This document shows positions 10,901 through 22,900 of a DNA stretch of 64,000 nucleotides, one piece after another (the stretch's first letter is position 1; the number at the start of each line of letters is the position of its first letter). The position numbers were made by a program, and so were the translations under genes. The notes below the pieces were generated by a model, which was not told the DNA's origin, did not search any database, and was given only the letters and a program-made list of their open reading frames with translations. This DNA is from Strigops habroptila (Eukaryota > Chordata > Aves > Psittaciformes > Psittacidae), in NCBI RefSeq assembly GCF_004027225.2, contig NC_046360.1:980001-1044000 (forward strand). Reading direction: 5' to 3'.

Positions 10901-13900
10901 TATAAATGCAGACTGTTTCCTCAGCAGCGAAAGGCAAGCATATGGCATACACATCCTCAAATAGGCTGCATCGCCTCTTTAAATTATCTCTAGGGAATAC
11001 ATCAAGGGATATTATACTGCTTGAAGCATGTTTTTGATGTAGCGACTTTCATCTTGTGTTTCACTGATCCTGGCGTGGCAGCGACTACCTTCCTTGATTT
11101 GGTGTTTTGACCTTAAATACCACAGGTCCCTCCCTCCTGCACATCCCAAAAGGAGCAGAGCTGAAGCTCCTGCATCCCAGGCCAGTGCCTGCAGCATCCC
11201 CTGATGAACCGCAGGCATGGTAGCGGTGCCACCACGGTGGTACCCATCACCATAAAGGTTGTGGTGGGTGCCTGTGTGGTGCAGCCTGGTGTGGGCTGGG
11301 GGTCCCTTACCTCGGGCTCAGGGTGCTGCGGCTGCCGATGGACTGCGCTGAAACGCTCCCGGCCACGCTGGCGCTTGCCGGGGAAGACCAGCCCGTGGAT
11401 GAACCCGGCCAGGACTTGATGCTCTCTGCAGGCTCCAGACCGAGTGTGGAGCCAGTGCTGGAGCAGGCGTCCCTGTGGGGAGAGCAGAGGTGCCATTAGC
11501 TCTGCAAGCACAGGCAGGAGCGTTGGCAGCACCGGGAAAGGGTCCTGGAGCACATGTGATGGGCAGAGACCAGGGGAGCCTTCACAGCTCCAGCAATGGC
11601 AGCTCCACCTGATGGGTTCTACACTGGCTGTTCTGCAGCACAGATGGGGTAAAACAAACCTTTCCAGGTAACCTGGTCCTTGTGCCATTTTGGCTGCCAC
11701 TGACTATATTTCCCTCATGCTTTTATAAGTGCCCTGTACCCTGTAACAGTGGGCAGGAAAACCCCACTGCTGCCTGCAGTACCTGGGATCGGAGCTGCAG
11801 TGACAGAGCCAGTGTGACCTGGGTACCCCACTGTGCCCTATGCACCCCTGGGCTCCCCCAGGGCTGAAGGTACCCCTGCCCACCCACCAGAAGCCCCCAG
11901 ACCAGCTACAGTGGGTGAAATCCTTTAGGATCTCAGTTTTCCTTCAAAGCCACAGATCAGCTTCACAGTCCCCAAGCACAGCCTGGAGCAGTGAGAACAT
12001 CCCACTGATTTATCAGCGCTCAAAGAGAAAGTGAGAGGGTTGATGGGCACAAAACAAGTACATCCAAAAGCCCACCCGGCCCTGCCCTCAGCTGGGGATC
12101 CATAACCCAGCACACAGCCAGGCACAGGCTCCTGCCCTTCACTCACATCTCTCTCCTGGAGCAGAGTGATTCTTGCGTCATCTGCACGCTGCAAGGGACA
12201 AAAAGAGAGTCAGCCCCAGCACTCACACGGCCTCCCCATCCCACTGAGCCTGATGGGATGCAAAACTCCCCAGACTAACCATACCAACACTTGAGAGCAG
12301 GGTTTTGCCTGAGCCAGATGACAGACCAACAACAGCCCGAGCAGAGATGCAGCAGGGGCCAGGGCAGAGGCTCCGCATGGCTGAAGACCTCTCCCCTGCT
12401 CCCTGCACTGCAGGCTGCAAAAGGGCCCCCCATGCATGCACCCCTATGGCAGCAATTGGTGCTGCTGCAGCATCTGCACTCACAGAACACCTCTGGGTGC
12501 CCGGCTGGCAGAGGGCAGGCAGCAAAACACCCCAGGGTCCCTACGGGCAGTACTTCAAACCTCCCCTTAACACGGTGGCTGGGTTGGAAATCACTTTGTT
12601 TGATGAAGGACGAATCCCTGAGCTCATGGTTTCTCTCATTTCTCTCACCCTGCCCTGGCTTAATGAGCACATAAAGAAAACCCCTTCTCATGGGATGAGC
12701 ACATCTCTGATAACTTTTTAAATGCATTTATCTGTTTTATCTCCATTTGTCCTAACTCCCCTTTAGCAGTGAGGCAGAGGGGGAAACTTGAGGGCTGTGG
12801 AAACACCACCTGGAAAATTGGCTGGAATTTTTTCCCCATTTTTTCCTAGTAAAATCCTCTACCCAATCTGTGCTGCTTCACCAGCTCCTCCAGCCCCCAG
12901 CTCTTGCAGCTGATCAAAGTGCGGGATCATCAATAAACCCAGTGCTGGGGATGTGCTGATGAACAGCAGTGCACGGTGTAACAGACTGGACCTTGCTCTG
13001 TGAATGGGGCTATTCCCACCCTTTTTGATGACTTTAAGCTGGGCCACACAGAGTGATTTTAGGGTTGATGCTTTTTCACTAAACCTTCCATTAACACCAA
13101 GTTCCTTGTTCCTAAACACGTGCTGCTGCAGCAAAAACATGTGAGGATACAGCTACAGCCACCCCAGCATTGCCCCTGCGTGGTGCAGCATCCTTCTGCA
13201 GCACAACACACCTGAGCCTGCCCTGCAGCCCCCCACAGCCCCCTGCAGCTCCCCACAGCCCTCTGCGCTCCTCACCTCTCGGCATCGCTGTCATCGCTGG
13301 ACCGCCGCTCCTCCAGGGCTGCCTGCAGATTTGCGATGCGGCGGATGGCGGTGCCCAGGTCAGCCTGCAGGGCCTGCCGCACCGCCGCCAGCTCCGCCAG
13401 CTGCTGCTCCTGCATGGATGGCACCGTGTTAGTGCTGGTACCCTGACACAGCACCGTGTTAGTGCTGGTACCCTCACACTGCACTGTGCTAGTGCTGGTA
13501 CCCTGACACTGCACCGTGTTAGTGCTGGTACCCTCACACTGCACTGTGCTAGTGCTGGTACCCTGACACTGCACTGTGCTCGTGCTGGTACCCTGACACT
13601 GCACCGTGTTAGTGCTGGTACCCTCACACTGCACTGTGCTCGTGCTGGTACCCTGACACTGCACCGTGTTAGTGCTGGTACCCTCACACTGCACTGTGCT
13701 CGTGCTGGTACCCTGACACTGCACCGTGTTAGTGCTGGTACCCTCACACTGCACTGTGTTAGTGCTGGTACCTTCACACTGCACTGTGCTCGTGCTGGTA
13801 CCCTGACACTGCACTGTGTTAGTGCTGGTACCCTCACACAGCACTGTGCTCGTGCTGGTACCCCAATACAGCATCCTAAATCCAGGAGTAGGCCAGCGAG

Positions 13901-16900
13901 GGGTCTGCGAAAGCTCCTCCACACACCAGCACTCCCTGTGCCCTGCCAGGGCTTGCGATCTGCTGCTGCACCCTGCTGCGCCTGCAACGGCTTGTAAATG
14001 CACACCACCTTGTGCAAGAAGAGGAGCCAAGGAAGCTGAACTCTTCCGTGACCAACCAACACCCCACACAATGGGAAAAGTCTCAGGGATGAGCCAGAAA
14101 CTCTGGGCACAGGGCAGAACATACGGAGCCACCATCAGTTACTGTGTGGAAACTGAACTGACTGCCGGGGAGGGTGACCTTGGCTTTAGGTGCGTGGCTG
14201 CACCCGGGCATCCCCAGGTTGTACAAACAGCCTTCACAGAGATGTAGAGTGGTGCCTTCCTGAGCCAGCCAGGCCAGTGAGGGGGAAGCAAATATGTGGC
14301 TCAGCCAATATAGAGTATAAATATAAATAATAAAACAATCTTTGAAGAGAGCAATGGGATTGAGCTGGCTTCAGCCCCACATCAGTTCCTGCAGCCAGGG
14401 ATGCCTGGTGCCATGGTGGTGAGTGGATAGAGACAGAGTACAGCATCACATCTGTGTAACAATATGGGTAAACTAAACTTTAACACCAATACACCAAATA
14501 AGTAACTCTGATATTAAACATTAACCCCACACAGCCCATGTGGAACATGTAAAAGCACCCGGCGTGAGAGCACCACATCCCTGCTGGGAATGGAGCGAGT
14601 ACAGACCACAGGGATGCTCCTGGCTGCTTCAGGGCTGCTCCTCCACTCACACATCTCACATTCCTGCTTGGAAATGAAGCCCTTTCCAGAAACACCAGAG
14701 CTGATAAGAAAAACTAGAAACTCCATTCATAATTTAAACTACGGGAAAGAAGGGCTGAACAAACAGCACAACCCGTACGGCTCCGTGGAGCCAGCATCAC
14801 TCCTGGCACACCAGGAATGCTGACCCGGCACCAGCAAGTCCTTTCAGCACAGAAATCGAGCAGTGCCATTTCCGAGGAAGGAAATCTCCGCGCCGTTTCC
14901 AGACCCTCACACGGCACAGAGAGATGCGACTGCACATTCACCGTGATTGGAGCTGCCAGCTGTAAAATTGCCATCTCGGTGGTGACAAGGTGAGAGATGA
15001 TTTGCAGTGTGGGCTGCGACAGGCCATGGTGCCGGCGCCGGCAGCCTGTCACAGTAAATAATGGGAGCCCTGGAATCAGCAGGCACACGGGCCCTCGGGG
15101 AGGAGCATTCCAGTTCATGGAAACACGCAAAGAAACGGACCGGTTCAGGCTGCACAGCACCACAGCTGGGTCTGAAAACACACTGGTATTGGCAAAAACC
15201 AGAACACTGCCAAAAGCTTTTGGAAACTCCCAGCCCTTCGCTTCCCTCCCAGCCTGGGCAAATGCGGAAGGTGGAAAAGACCTAGTTCATCAAGGAGACT
15301 GCTCCGAGGTGCACGGAGCAGCGGAGATGCTCCCCACACTAGGGCTGACCCTGCAAACAGGCTTGGGAGGAGGGACATGGCGAAATGGTAACCCCCAAGA
15401 GAAGAAAAGCCCAAGGGGAGAGAGCCCCGAGCTCCGGCTGGTTGCGTGCCTGTATAATGCAAGACCAGGCAGTAAACCAGCTGCCAGGTAAAGAGCTCAG
15501 CCCTTCAAACAGGCTGATAAGAGCCTCTGTTGAACTAGTTCCTCAGCTCCAGGACACTGTGCAAACTAAGTGTAGTTCAGTGGCTGCATTTAATTCCTTT
15601 CTTCTGTTCTGCTGTTGTTAACCTGGCAGTGAGTGGCAGGGAGGACACAGCAGCGTGCTCCCCTCCTGCATCCAGACCCCAATTCCCTTGGGTACAGCTG
15701 CGAGAGCAGCAAACGGTGTGTCCAGAGGCTGGGGGGGTCCCCCCGCCCCTGCTGCATGAGAGCCATGGGCACAGCAAAAGAAATGGGACCACTGCGGAGG
15801 TGATGCTATTGAGCCAGGACCCCAGCCCAGCTCCCCCCAGGCACTGGACACCCATAGTCTGGGGCACCCACAGGCTGGGGCACCCACACTACATGGCAGC
15901 ACCTGCCCAGGGCACTTTTGGGACTGTGTGGCACTGAAGGTAACCTTGATGTCCCCTGCCCACAAGCCACTCGAGTGACAATTTCAATGCAAGCCTGGAA
16001 ATACCAGTTTCTTAATGGGAGTTGACACAGCTCAAGCACAGCAATACCGCTAAACCAGACTCCTTCCAGCAGAGGCAGTGGCATCAGGACATCACCCCAG
16101 CTACCCAGCTGGCTGAATGCAGATGAAAGCACCAGCCTCTTTCAGAGACCGACCCGGGGCTGCTTCACACTTGGCTTCTGCCAAGAGGCTTGCACAAGCC
16201 TGTGCAGAAATGGAATTTCAGCTCTTGGGGCTCAGGCACTGCCGTAAAGAGAATTCTGGTGATATAAATCTGCAGCAATAAGATATGGGGAAGAGAACTG
16301 GTACTGCTCGACTTCTGTGCCCTGCCTTTCAGCATGGGCTCAGTACATCCACAGCTCCGGAGAATGCTGCAGCCAGAGAGGAAGAGGAAAAGCAGAAGGA
16401 GGAGGAGGAAGGCAGAGCCGCAGCTTGGCCAGGGGCAGAGCAAGGGGAAATGCTCCGAGTGAATGTGCTGCTCAGCATTTTGGGCTCAAATCAGTGCAAA
16501 AGAGAAAGGTCCATGCTTACAGAGGCACAGAGCAGTCACGTCCCCCAGCCTGTGCTCACGATGGCAGCGCTGCAGTGGGGAGCAGGCTGCAAACCCCACA
16601 TCCCACCCATCCCAATGCTCCATCCCAGACCTCATGCATGAAGGCACTTTATATTTTACTCTGCACCATACAATTGTCTCAAGGAAGAGAATAATTATGT
16701 CAGTATAATTATATTTCAAATGCATAAAAACTTACCTTTATGATATAAACTGACAAGAACAGTCGCAGCATCAGGCTGCTGTTATCCCAGGAAGCTACCA
16801 GACATCTTTGACACCCGTTTCAATCTAAATGTAAATGCCAGAAGCATTTCCCTTTTAATACAGTAACTGGTCTGAGCATTTATATCCTCACTCAGGAGCA

Positions 16901-19900
16901 TGGCCAGCTTTTTGTTTCCTCTGAGCAGAAAAGGGAGGGGAGAAGAGCGGGTGGGCAGGAACACCTTCTAACCCCTCTTTGTCTCAAGAGATTCTTTTTC
17001 AACTAATATTGTCTCAGAAACATTTGAAAATCAGTTAAAAAGCGCTAACCCAAAGCAGCAGTGAGACAACCTGTGGGGCTGTGAAGGATGCCAGGGCAGG
17101 CACCGCAGAACAGCCGCCTTTTATTGCTGTTTGCAGCTCTGCTGTCACAACACAACCCCAACAGCTCCCCTCCACCTCGAGTGAAGTGGGCTCTAATTAG
17201 TCCTGCTTGGATTGTGCCTGTTGGAGTCATTTCAGTACACCTGCACCATTCATCAATCGTCATTACTTTTAATTAAGCAATTAACTGGCGGCTTCTCAGG
17301 AAGTTTGAAGTGACAAAATTCAGGCGCTTGAAGTCTCGAGTGAGACGGGGCGAGCAGCAAAGCCGGTAACTGGTGTGAGCAGTCAAAGTACTGATGGTTT
17401 CCTAAAGAGCCCACCGCTTTAGTGGCGAAGGAATCACACACCAGGAATCACATCCTGCCCCACTCGCAATTAGCACGTCTGCAGCTCCTCCATCACCCAA
17501 CCTCACCTCTAACCACCCGCTCCCTTTGATGATAATTGTCGTTACACTTTGACAAAGCTGTCAGATTGTAAAGAAAAGAGCAGCTCGGGAAGAGCCGGGA
17601 GCGGGCGGCTGGGCCGAGGGATGCGGAGACATCAGAGGGTTCAGCTGGGACCCTGCTGGGAGCTGTGGGTTTGCCCGGCTGGGAGCGCGGCATTCCCGGC
17701 TGGAGGCACAAACAGCTTCCGCTTCGCTTCTCAAGTTCATTGAAAGAGCCAGAAAAGCCTTTAAAGCTTGTAAATGAAAACAAAAATGAGATCAGAGAGC
17801 TGAGGCTGTGATGTGCTGCAGCACGTTGGGTGCGAGGTGCTAACAGGGTTGCACTACAAAGGGGATTTGCCAGCGTAATAACCAGGAAAAAAGGGTTATT
17901 TACACTGTGACTCTCACCTTAAAAAAGAAAAACAAAAGTGTGAAGAAAACCTTCACACCTGCACTTCAGTTTGCAGTGAAAAAAGTTAATTATTGTGCTG
18001 ATGAACTTCACAGCTTCGTTAAAAGAAAAAGGATTTTGGGATAGTGCCCACCAGCCCCCTGCGGTGTGCAGCGGGGGCTCGGGAGTGCAGGGTGGCTGGA
18101 GGGGATGCAAGGAGTCCGACCGGCTCCCCAGCATGGGACTCTGCCAGCCAGGGCTTCATCCCAGCAGGATCAGCCCCTGCTTTTCCATGAGCATCCCAGG
18201 ACAAGGTGGGAGGCACCCGGCTCTCCAGGGCAGGAGGGACCCCAGGGCTCCTGCTGCCACTGAGCTCCACCCCAGAGCTCCCATCCCAGCCTCCGGCAGC
18301 CTCTTGGTTTCTCCCATGAAACCCAAGCTGTTCAGGCAGTTCAGCCATCAGCAGCACAGCTGCAGGTCCCCTCTTGTAGAAACATGAGCTTCTCTAAAGC
18401 TTTTTAGTTATTTCTTGGCACCTACTGGAAGAATTAGTGTCTAAAATGTGGAATGAGTCCATCCTGGCTTGTTAGCAGCTCACATCTCCCTGCTCTGCTG
18501 CAGCAAATTCATGGGTAAGGAGGGAGATGTTCTGCCAGAAGGCCTGTGGAAACAGCCCTGTAAAGGCAAGGTATGGGACAGGGTCCTCACAAATCATCCC
18601 TGCCCAGGGCTTTGAGTGGTGGCTGTGGACACCCAAAGCAGCTGAGATGAGGCACCTTGCAAACAGCCTTGTCCTCCTGATGCTCATGATGGGCTATCTA
18701 CCTATATCCAGCATCACAGAATGGTTTGGGTTGGAAGGGACCTTAAAACTCATCCAGTTCCAGCCCCCTGCCACAGGCAGGGACACCTTCCGTGAGAGCA
18801 GGTTGCTCCAAGCCCCGTACAACCTGACTCCTGAGCATCCAATCATCTCCTGAGCACTGACACCAGGAGCCATCCCTAGCACCCAGCACCATCCTGTCCT
18901 AACAGCAGCCTCAGGAGGGAACTCCCAGGCAGTGGCTGGTCCCAGGTCATCACCTTACACACCCCTGCCCCACGCCTGCTCCCAGCCCCTGCTCCATCCT
19001 TCCCTGCACCGCAGCAGGCAGCTTCACCAGGGGATGCGCGTATCAGCACAAGCAGGAGCTCATGCACATGCACAATGAGCAGAGACCAGGGCTTGGTTTG
19101 AAGCTCTCCAGGACTGACTCCAAGTTGGAAACTCATCTCCTGCTTCTCACTGTGTCTCAGTCTCTGCCCGGGCGCCTGGGTCTGGCCTGTCAGGCACTGG
19201 GTGTCAGCACAGCAGCAGGGAACCGAGGAGCTGTTGTTGCAGGCTGGGATCCAGATCTTACTGGAACAGGAGCTACAGCTCCACAGAGGAAACCCAGGAC
19301 ACGCAACCAGAGCAAAGACAGAGACAGGCAGGGCCAAGTACTACCCTCACTGTTAGGAAACATGCCTCCCTTGCTGCGATGGCACCGGGCTTGGAAAGTG
19401 CTCAAACCCCATGCTTACAAAATTCATAAGGCAGAGCAGAGCCATCTGCCTGGCAGGCAGCTCCCCAGCTCCCATCCCTGCTTCACGCTGGATCTTTCCT
19501 GCTGCCTGCAAATGGCATGAGGCTGCTTCTCCCCTGCCCAAAGCTGGGTTGAAATGAGGGAGGGATGAAAATAGCTGCCCTGAGCCTGGCTGTAGGTGTG
19601 GGGATGGTGGGACTGGATTGTGCAGTGCCGCCACCACTGATAAACACGAGCTGTGAGAACAAAGTACCTTCTACACAGGCACCAGCTCCTGGGAACCCAG
19701 GAAACAAGACTGGATTTCTAATTCAATCTGTACAATGAATTTGTTCCTTCAATGCCTCTCTTAAAGCCTGACAGTGAGTGACAGGTCCACAACGTCATGA
19801 CTGTGTATTTAAATAAATTAAAAAACCCCTGTTAGGTGCAGACCATGACTTAAGGACTGTTAAGTGAATAATTCATGCAGAATTTATAATGGATGGGGGA

Positions 19901-22900
19901 TTTATCAGGAGCAGAGATGTAAGTGGCTTTCTATTAACTATTGATGCTCTCCGCCAGCCTCTCAACGAGCAGAGCTGGGCTTTGCCATCGCAGCTCTCCC
20001 GAGATGTTTTATTTAAGCACTGTTAAGAGCACTCACAGTCTGGGGAACCTCTGTGCTCCTGGGAATGCTGAGGCATCCCTTGCTCCCATGGTGGGCTCAT
20101 GGAGCCCAGATTCCGCAGAGCATCCCCCCCAAACAGCCATGGGGATAAACCCGGGGCTGGTGTGATGGGTCTGGCTCCCTCCTTCTGCAGCAGATACCAG
20201 ATAACCCCAAATGTCTGGGTGTCTGGATAAGCTCAAACCCCTCTGTATTTGCTTATGAGTTTATCTGTTCATGGGGTCTTGTGTCTTATTCCAGGGAAGT
20301 GCCTCTAAAATCCCTTTCAGGTTTCTTTGCAAACGTAATTTGTGAGAACAGAGGCGTGTGAAGACCAGTGTCTTGCTCCACCCACCATTCACATCCCCAT
20401 AGGAAACATTCAAAAAGCTTCTAAAAATACCTTCACAAACACAAAAATACAGTTGAAAGCAGCCACCCGTATCCTAACAGGCAGCACATCTGTGTTCCAA
20501 AACACCCCGTTCCAACAAAGCTGCAATAAACACACAGTTATCACAGCAGCTGAAGCCGTGTGCGGTGATACCCACAGGGAGAGCAGCGGGATGCAGCCCT
20601 GGGGTGGGATGCTGCAGCCCTGCAGCCTGGTGTGCTGAGGGCTGGCGAGCACACAGGGTGCACCCAGCAGAGCTGCTCATCGGAACATCTCCTGGCTCTG
20701 CAGAGCACCAGTGGCTCCTGCCCAGAGAGGAGCTTTGTCTCGTGCCCAGGAGGGTGACCAGCAGCCGGAGCTGCATGTGAGCACTTGAGGATTCAGGCTG
20801 GCAGAGCGAGGACAAAGCCTGTTCATGGCACAGCAGGTGGGGGATGTGGAATCATTCACACTACAGCACAATTCCCTTCAGAAAGGCTGGCAGCCTCGGG
20901 GCGAAATAAATGCTGAAATCTCCTTGATTGTTAAATTAAAGATTATTGATAAAATAACTGCTTCTAATGTGGCTCTGCTGCCAGCAGAAATGCAATATCT
21001 TTCAATTACTGCTTGGAAGCACAGCTTTCCTTTTGTTTACTGGGAACAGCCAACATGAAAGGAGATGCTTGTAAAGGACTGCAAAATGAAGGTGAATCTA
21101 TTTCTGCTGTACTTCAGATCCAGTTGGGGCTTTGTGTGTGCAGAGCAGGTTCGCTGCCTGTTGGCACCATCTGATGAACCACCGTGCCACAGGGAGGTTG
21201 TTTGGCAAAGCCACAAGCACGGTGAGGAGCCTGGAACACCATGAGGAGCCCAACAAACATGCTGCATGACTGGATTTCGGCACACCGGGGGCTGGCAGGA
21301 GGATGGGGCATTTCCCCTGTGCCGGGAATGCGCAGCACCACTGTGGTGCTGCCTGACACAAGGAAAAGCAGCACAAGGAGGTACAGGAATGACCTGAGCA
21401 ACTTCTCAGCATTTCTTGGAGCTGAGCAAGCAAAGAAATCTTCCTGGAACAACACATGGAGCAGAGGGACTGCCCCTGCTGCCAGCCCAGCCACAGAGAG
21501 GTGAATTAGAGAATCACAGAGTGGTTTGTGTTGGAAGGGACCTTAAAGCTCCTCCAGTTCCAACCCCTGCCATGGGCAGGGACACCTTCCACTAGAGCAG
21601 GTTGCTCCAAGCCCCTGTGTCCAACCTGGCCTTGAACACTGCCAGGGATGGGGCAGCCACAGCTTCTCTGGGCACCCTGTGCCAGCGCCTCAGCACCCTC
21701 ACAGGGAAGAGCTTCTGCCTCAGAGCTCATCTCAATCTCCCCTCTGGCAGGTTAAAGCTGCTGGCACCACAGCACCCTCTTACCAGCTCCACGCGCCGGC
21801 GGCTGGACTCCAGCTCCCTCTGCACCAGCTCGTCCATGTCAGCCTTCATCTCCTCCATCCTCTTCTGGTAGTACCTGGTGTTCTCCTTCTCCCGTGCCTC
21901 GGACTCAGCTGCCTTCTCCAGCTCCTCACCCATCTTTATGATGCTGTCTCGCAAGCGCAGCACCAGCACCTGGGGAGGAGGGTGCGAGGTGAAGCAGAGG
22001 AGATGGAGGTGAGGAGTTACTAGGTGATGGTGCAGACCCCAGTGGCCCCAGGATGCCTGTAAATGTGCTGATTAATGTGAACAGTGAAGTATTGTGATTG
22101 AGCCTGATATCCTGACATCTGGATGGTGCCAGAGCCTGTCAGAGAGGTGCTGTGGTGGATGTGCTGAACCATGCTCCCTATCCAGAGGCAGGGACTGTAG
22201 ATTCCTCTGGGTGTTTATAGCACTGGGCCCACTGTTGGCTTTCAACAGATGCTGCAGTGAAGCATGTATATATAATGGCAGTAGCAGGAGCTGTATGGGC
22301 TGCCCACGAGCACAGCAGAGCCGGCCGAAGACCCAACCTGTCCCTCCCCACCCCTCCCTAAGTGCCTTTTCCCAAAGCCGAGGTGGCAGCGCCCCTGCCC
22401 TGGAGCTCTGCACCTCCTCAGGGAGCGGGGAGGACGTGGTACCTCAAAGCGCTTCATCTGCACGGCCTGGAAGTCCAGCTGGCTCTCCAGGTCACGGATC
22501 CGGGCTTCCTGCCGGCTGACGATGGAGCGCTCGGCCGGGCACTGCTCCATGCGCGCTGCTCTCGCCTGCGCTGCCTGCAGCTGGGGGCACGGGCAGCGTC
22601 AGCACCTCCTGCCCTGACCCACAAACACCTCCCGCTCCCTCCCCACATCCCCGCCAGTCCCTCGCCTCCATCCCGGGGACCTCGTGGCCCCTGAGCTGAT
22701 GGCGCACTAGGAAAAGCATTGCCCTCAGCTTCCTGAAGGCTTCCTGCTGTTAGTACCTACAGGAAAGGCATGACAGGAATGTGTGGTTTTGAGTGATGAG
22801 CATGCTGGTGCTGGCCACACCACACGTGTCTGGGGCTCTTTTGATTTCCTCTTCTCACAGACTCTTTGAGGACAGCAGGCGTAAAACTGCACAATTTATT

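Larger units (their letters stand above)
4969..11310 (-). other. MYO18B: Last MYO18B intron (6,342 bp)
   Basis: Carries the 1.3-kb purine array (5530-6861), the rearranged CR1 with inverted repeat (9966-10254), and AT-rich stretches near 7600-7750, 8890-9000 and 9480-9830. A MEF2-consensus 10-mer (TTAAAAATAA) lies at 9207-9216. No extra coding exon seen. Confidence 0.75.
13410..21783 (-). other. MYO18B: Largest MYO18B intron (8,374 bp) between visible exons 36 and 37
   Basis: Contains two CR1 fragments (18713, 21509) and, at its 3' end, the 30-bp VNTR (13421-13870). An AT-rich island around 17180-17290 includes TTAATTAAGCAATTAA and a CACCTG E-box. The rest shows no recognised element and no credible extra exon. 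Confidence 0.75.

Noticed and set aside
13112..14135. Open frames of 275-336 residues on both strands across the 30-bp VNTR
   Set aside because: A 30-bp unit without stops leaves frames open on both strands. Only the short part in the exon 37 frame is even a candidate, and it is listed as a hypothesis.
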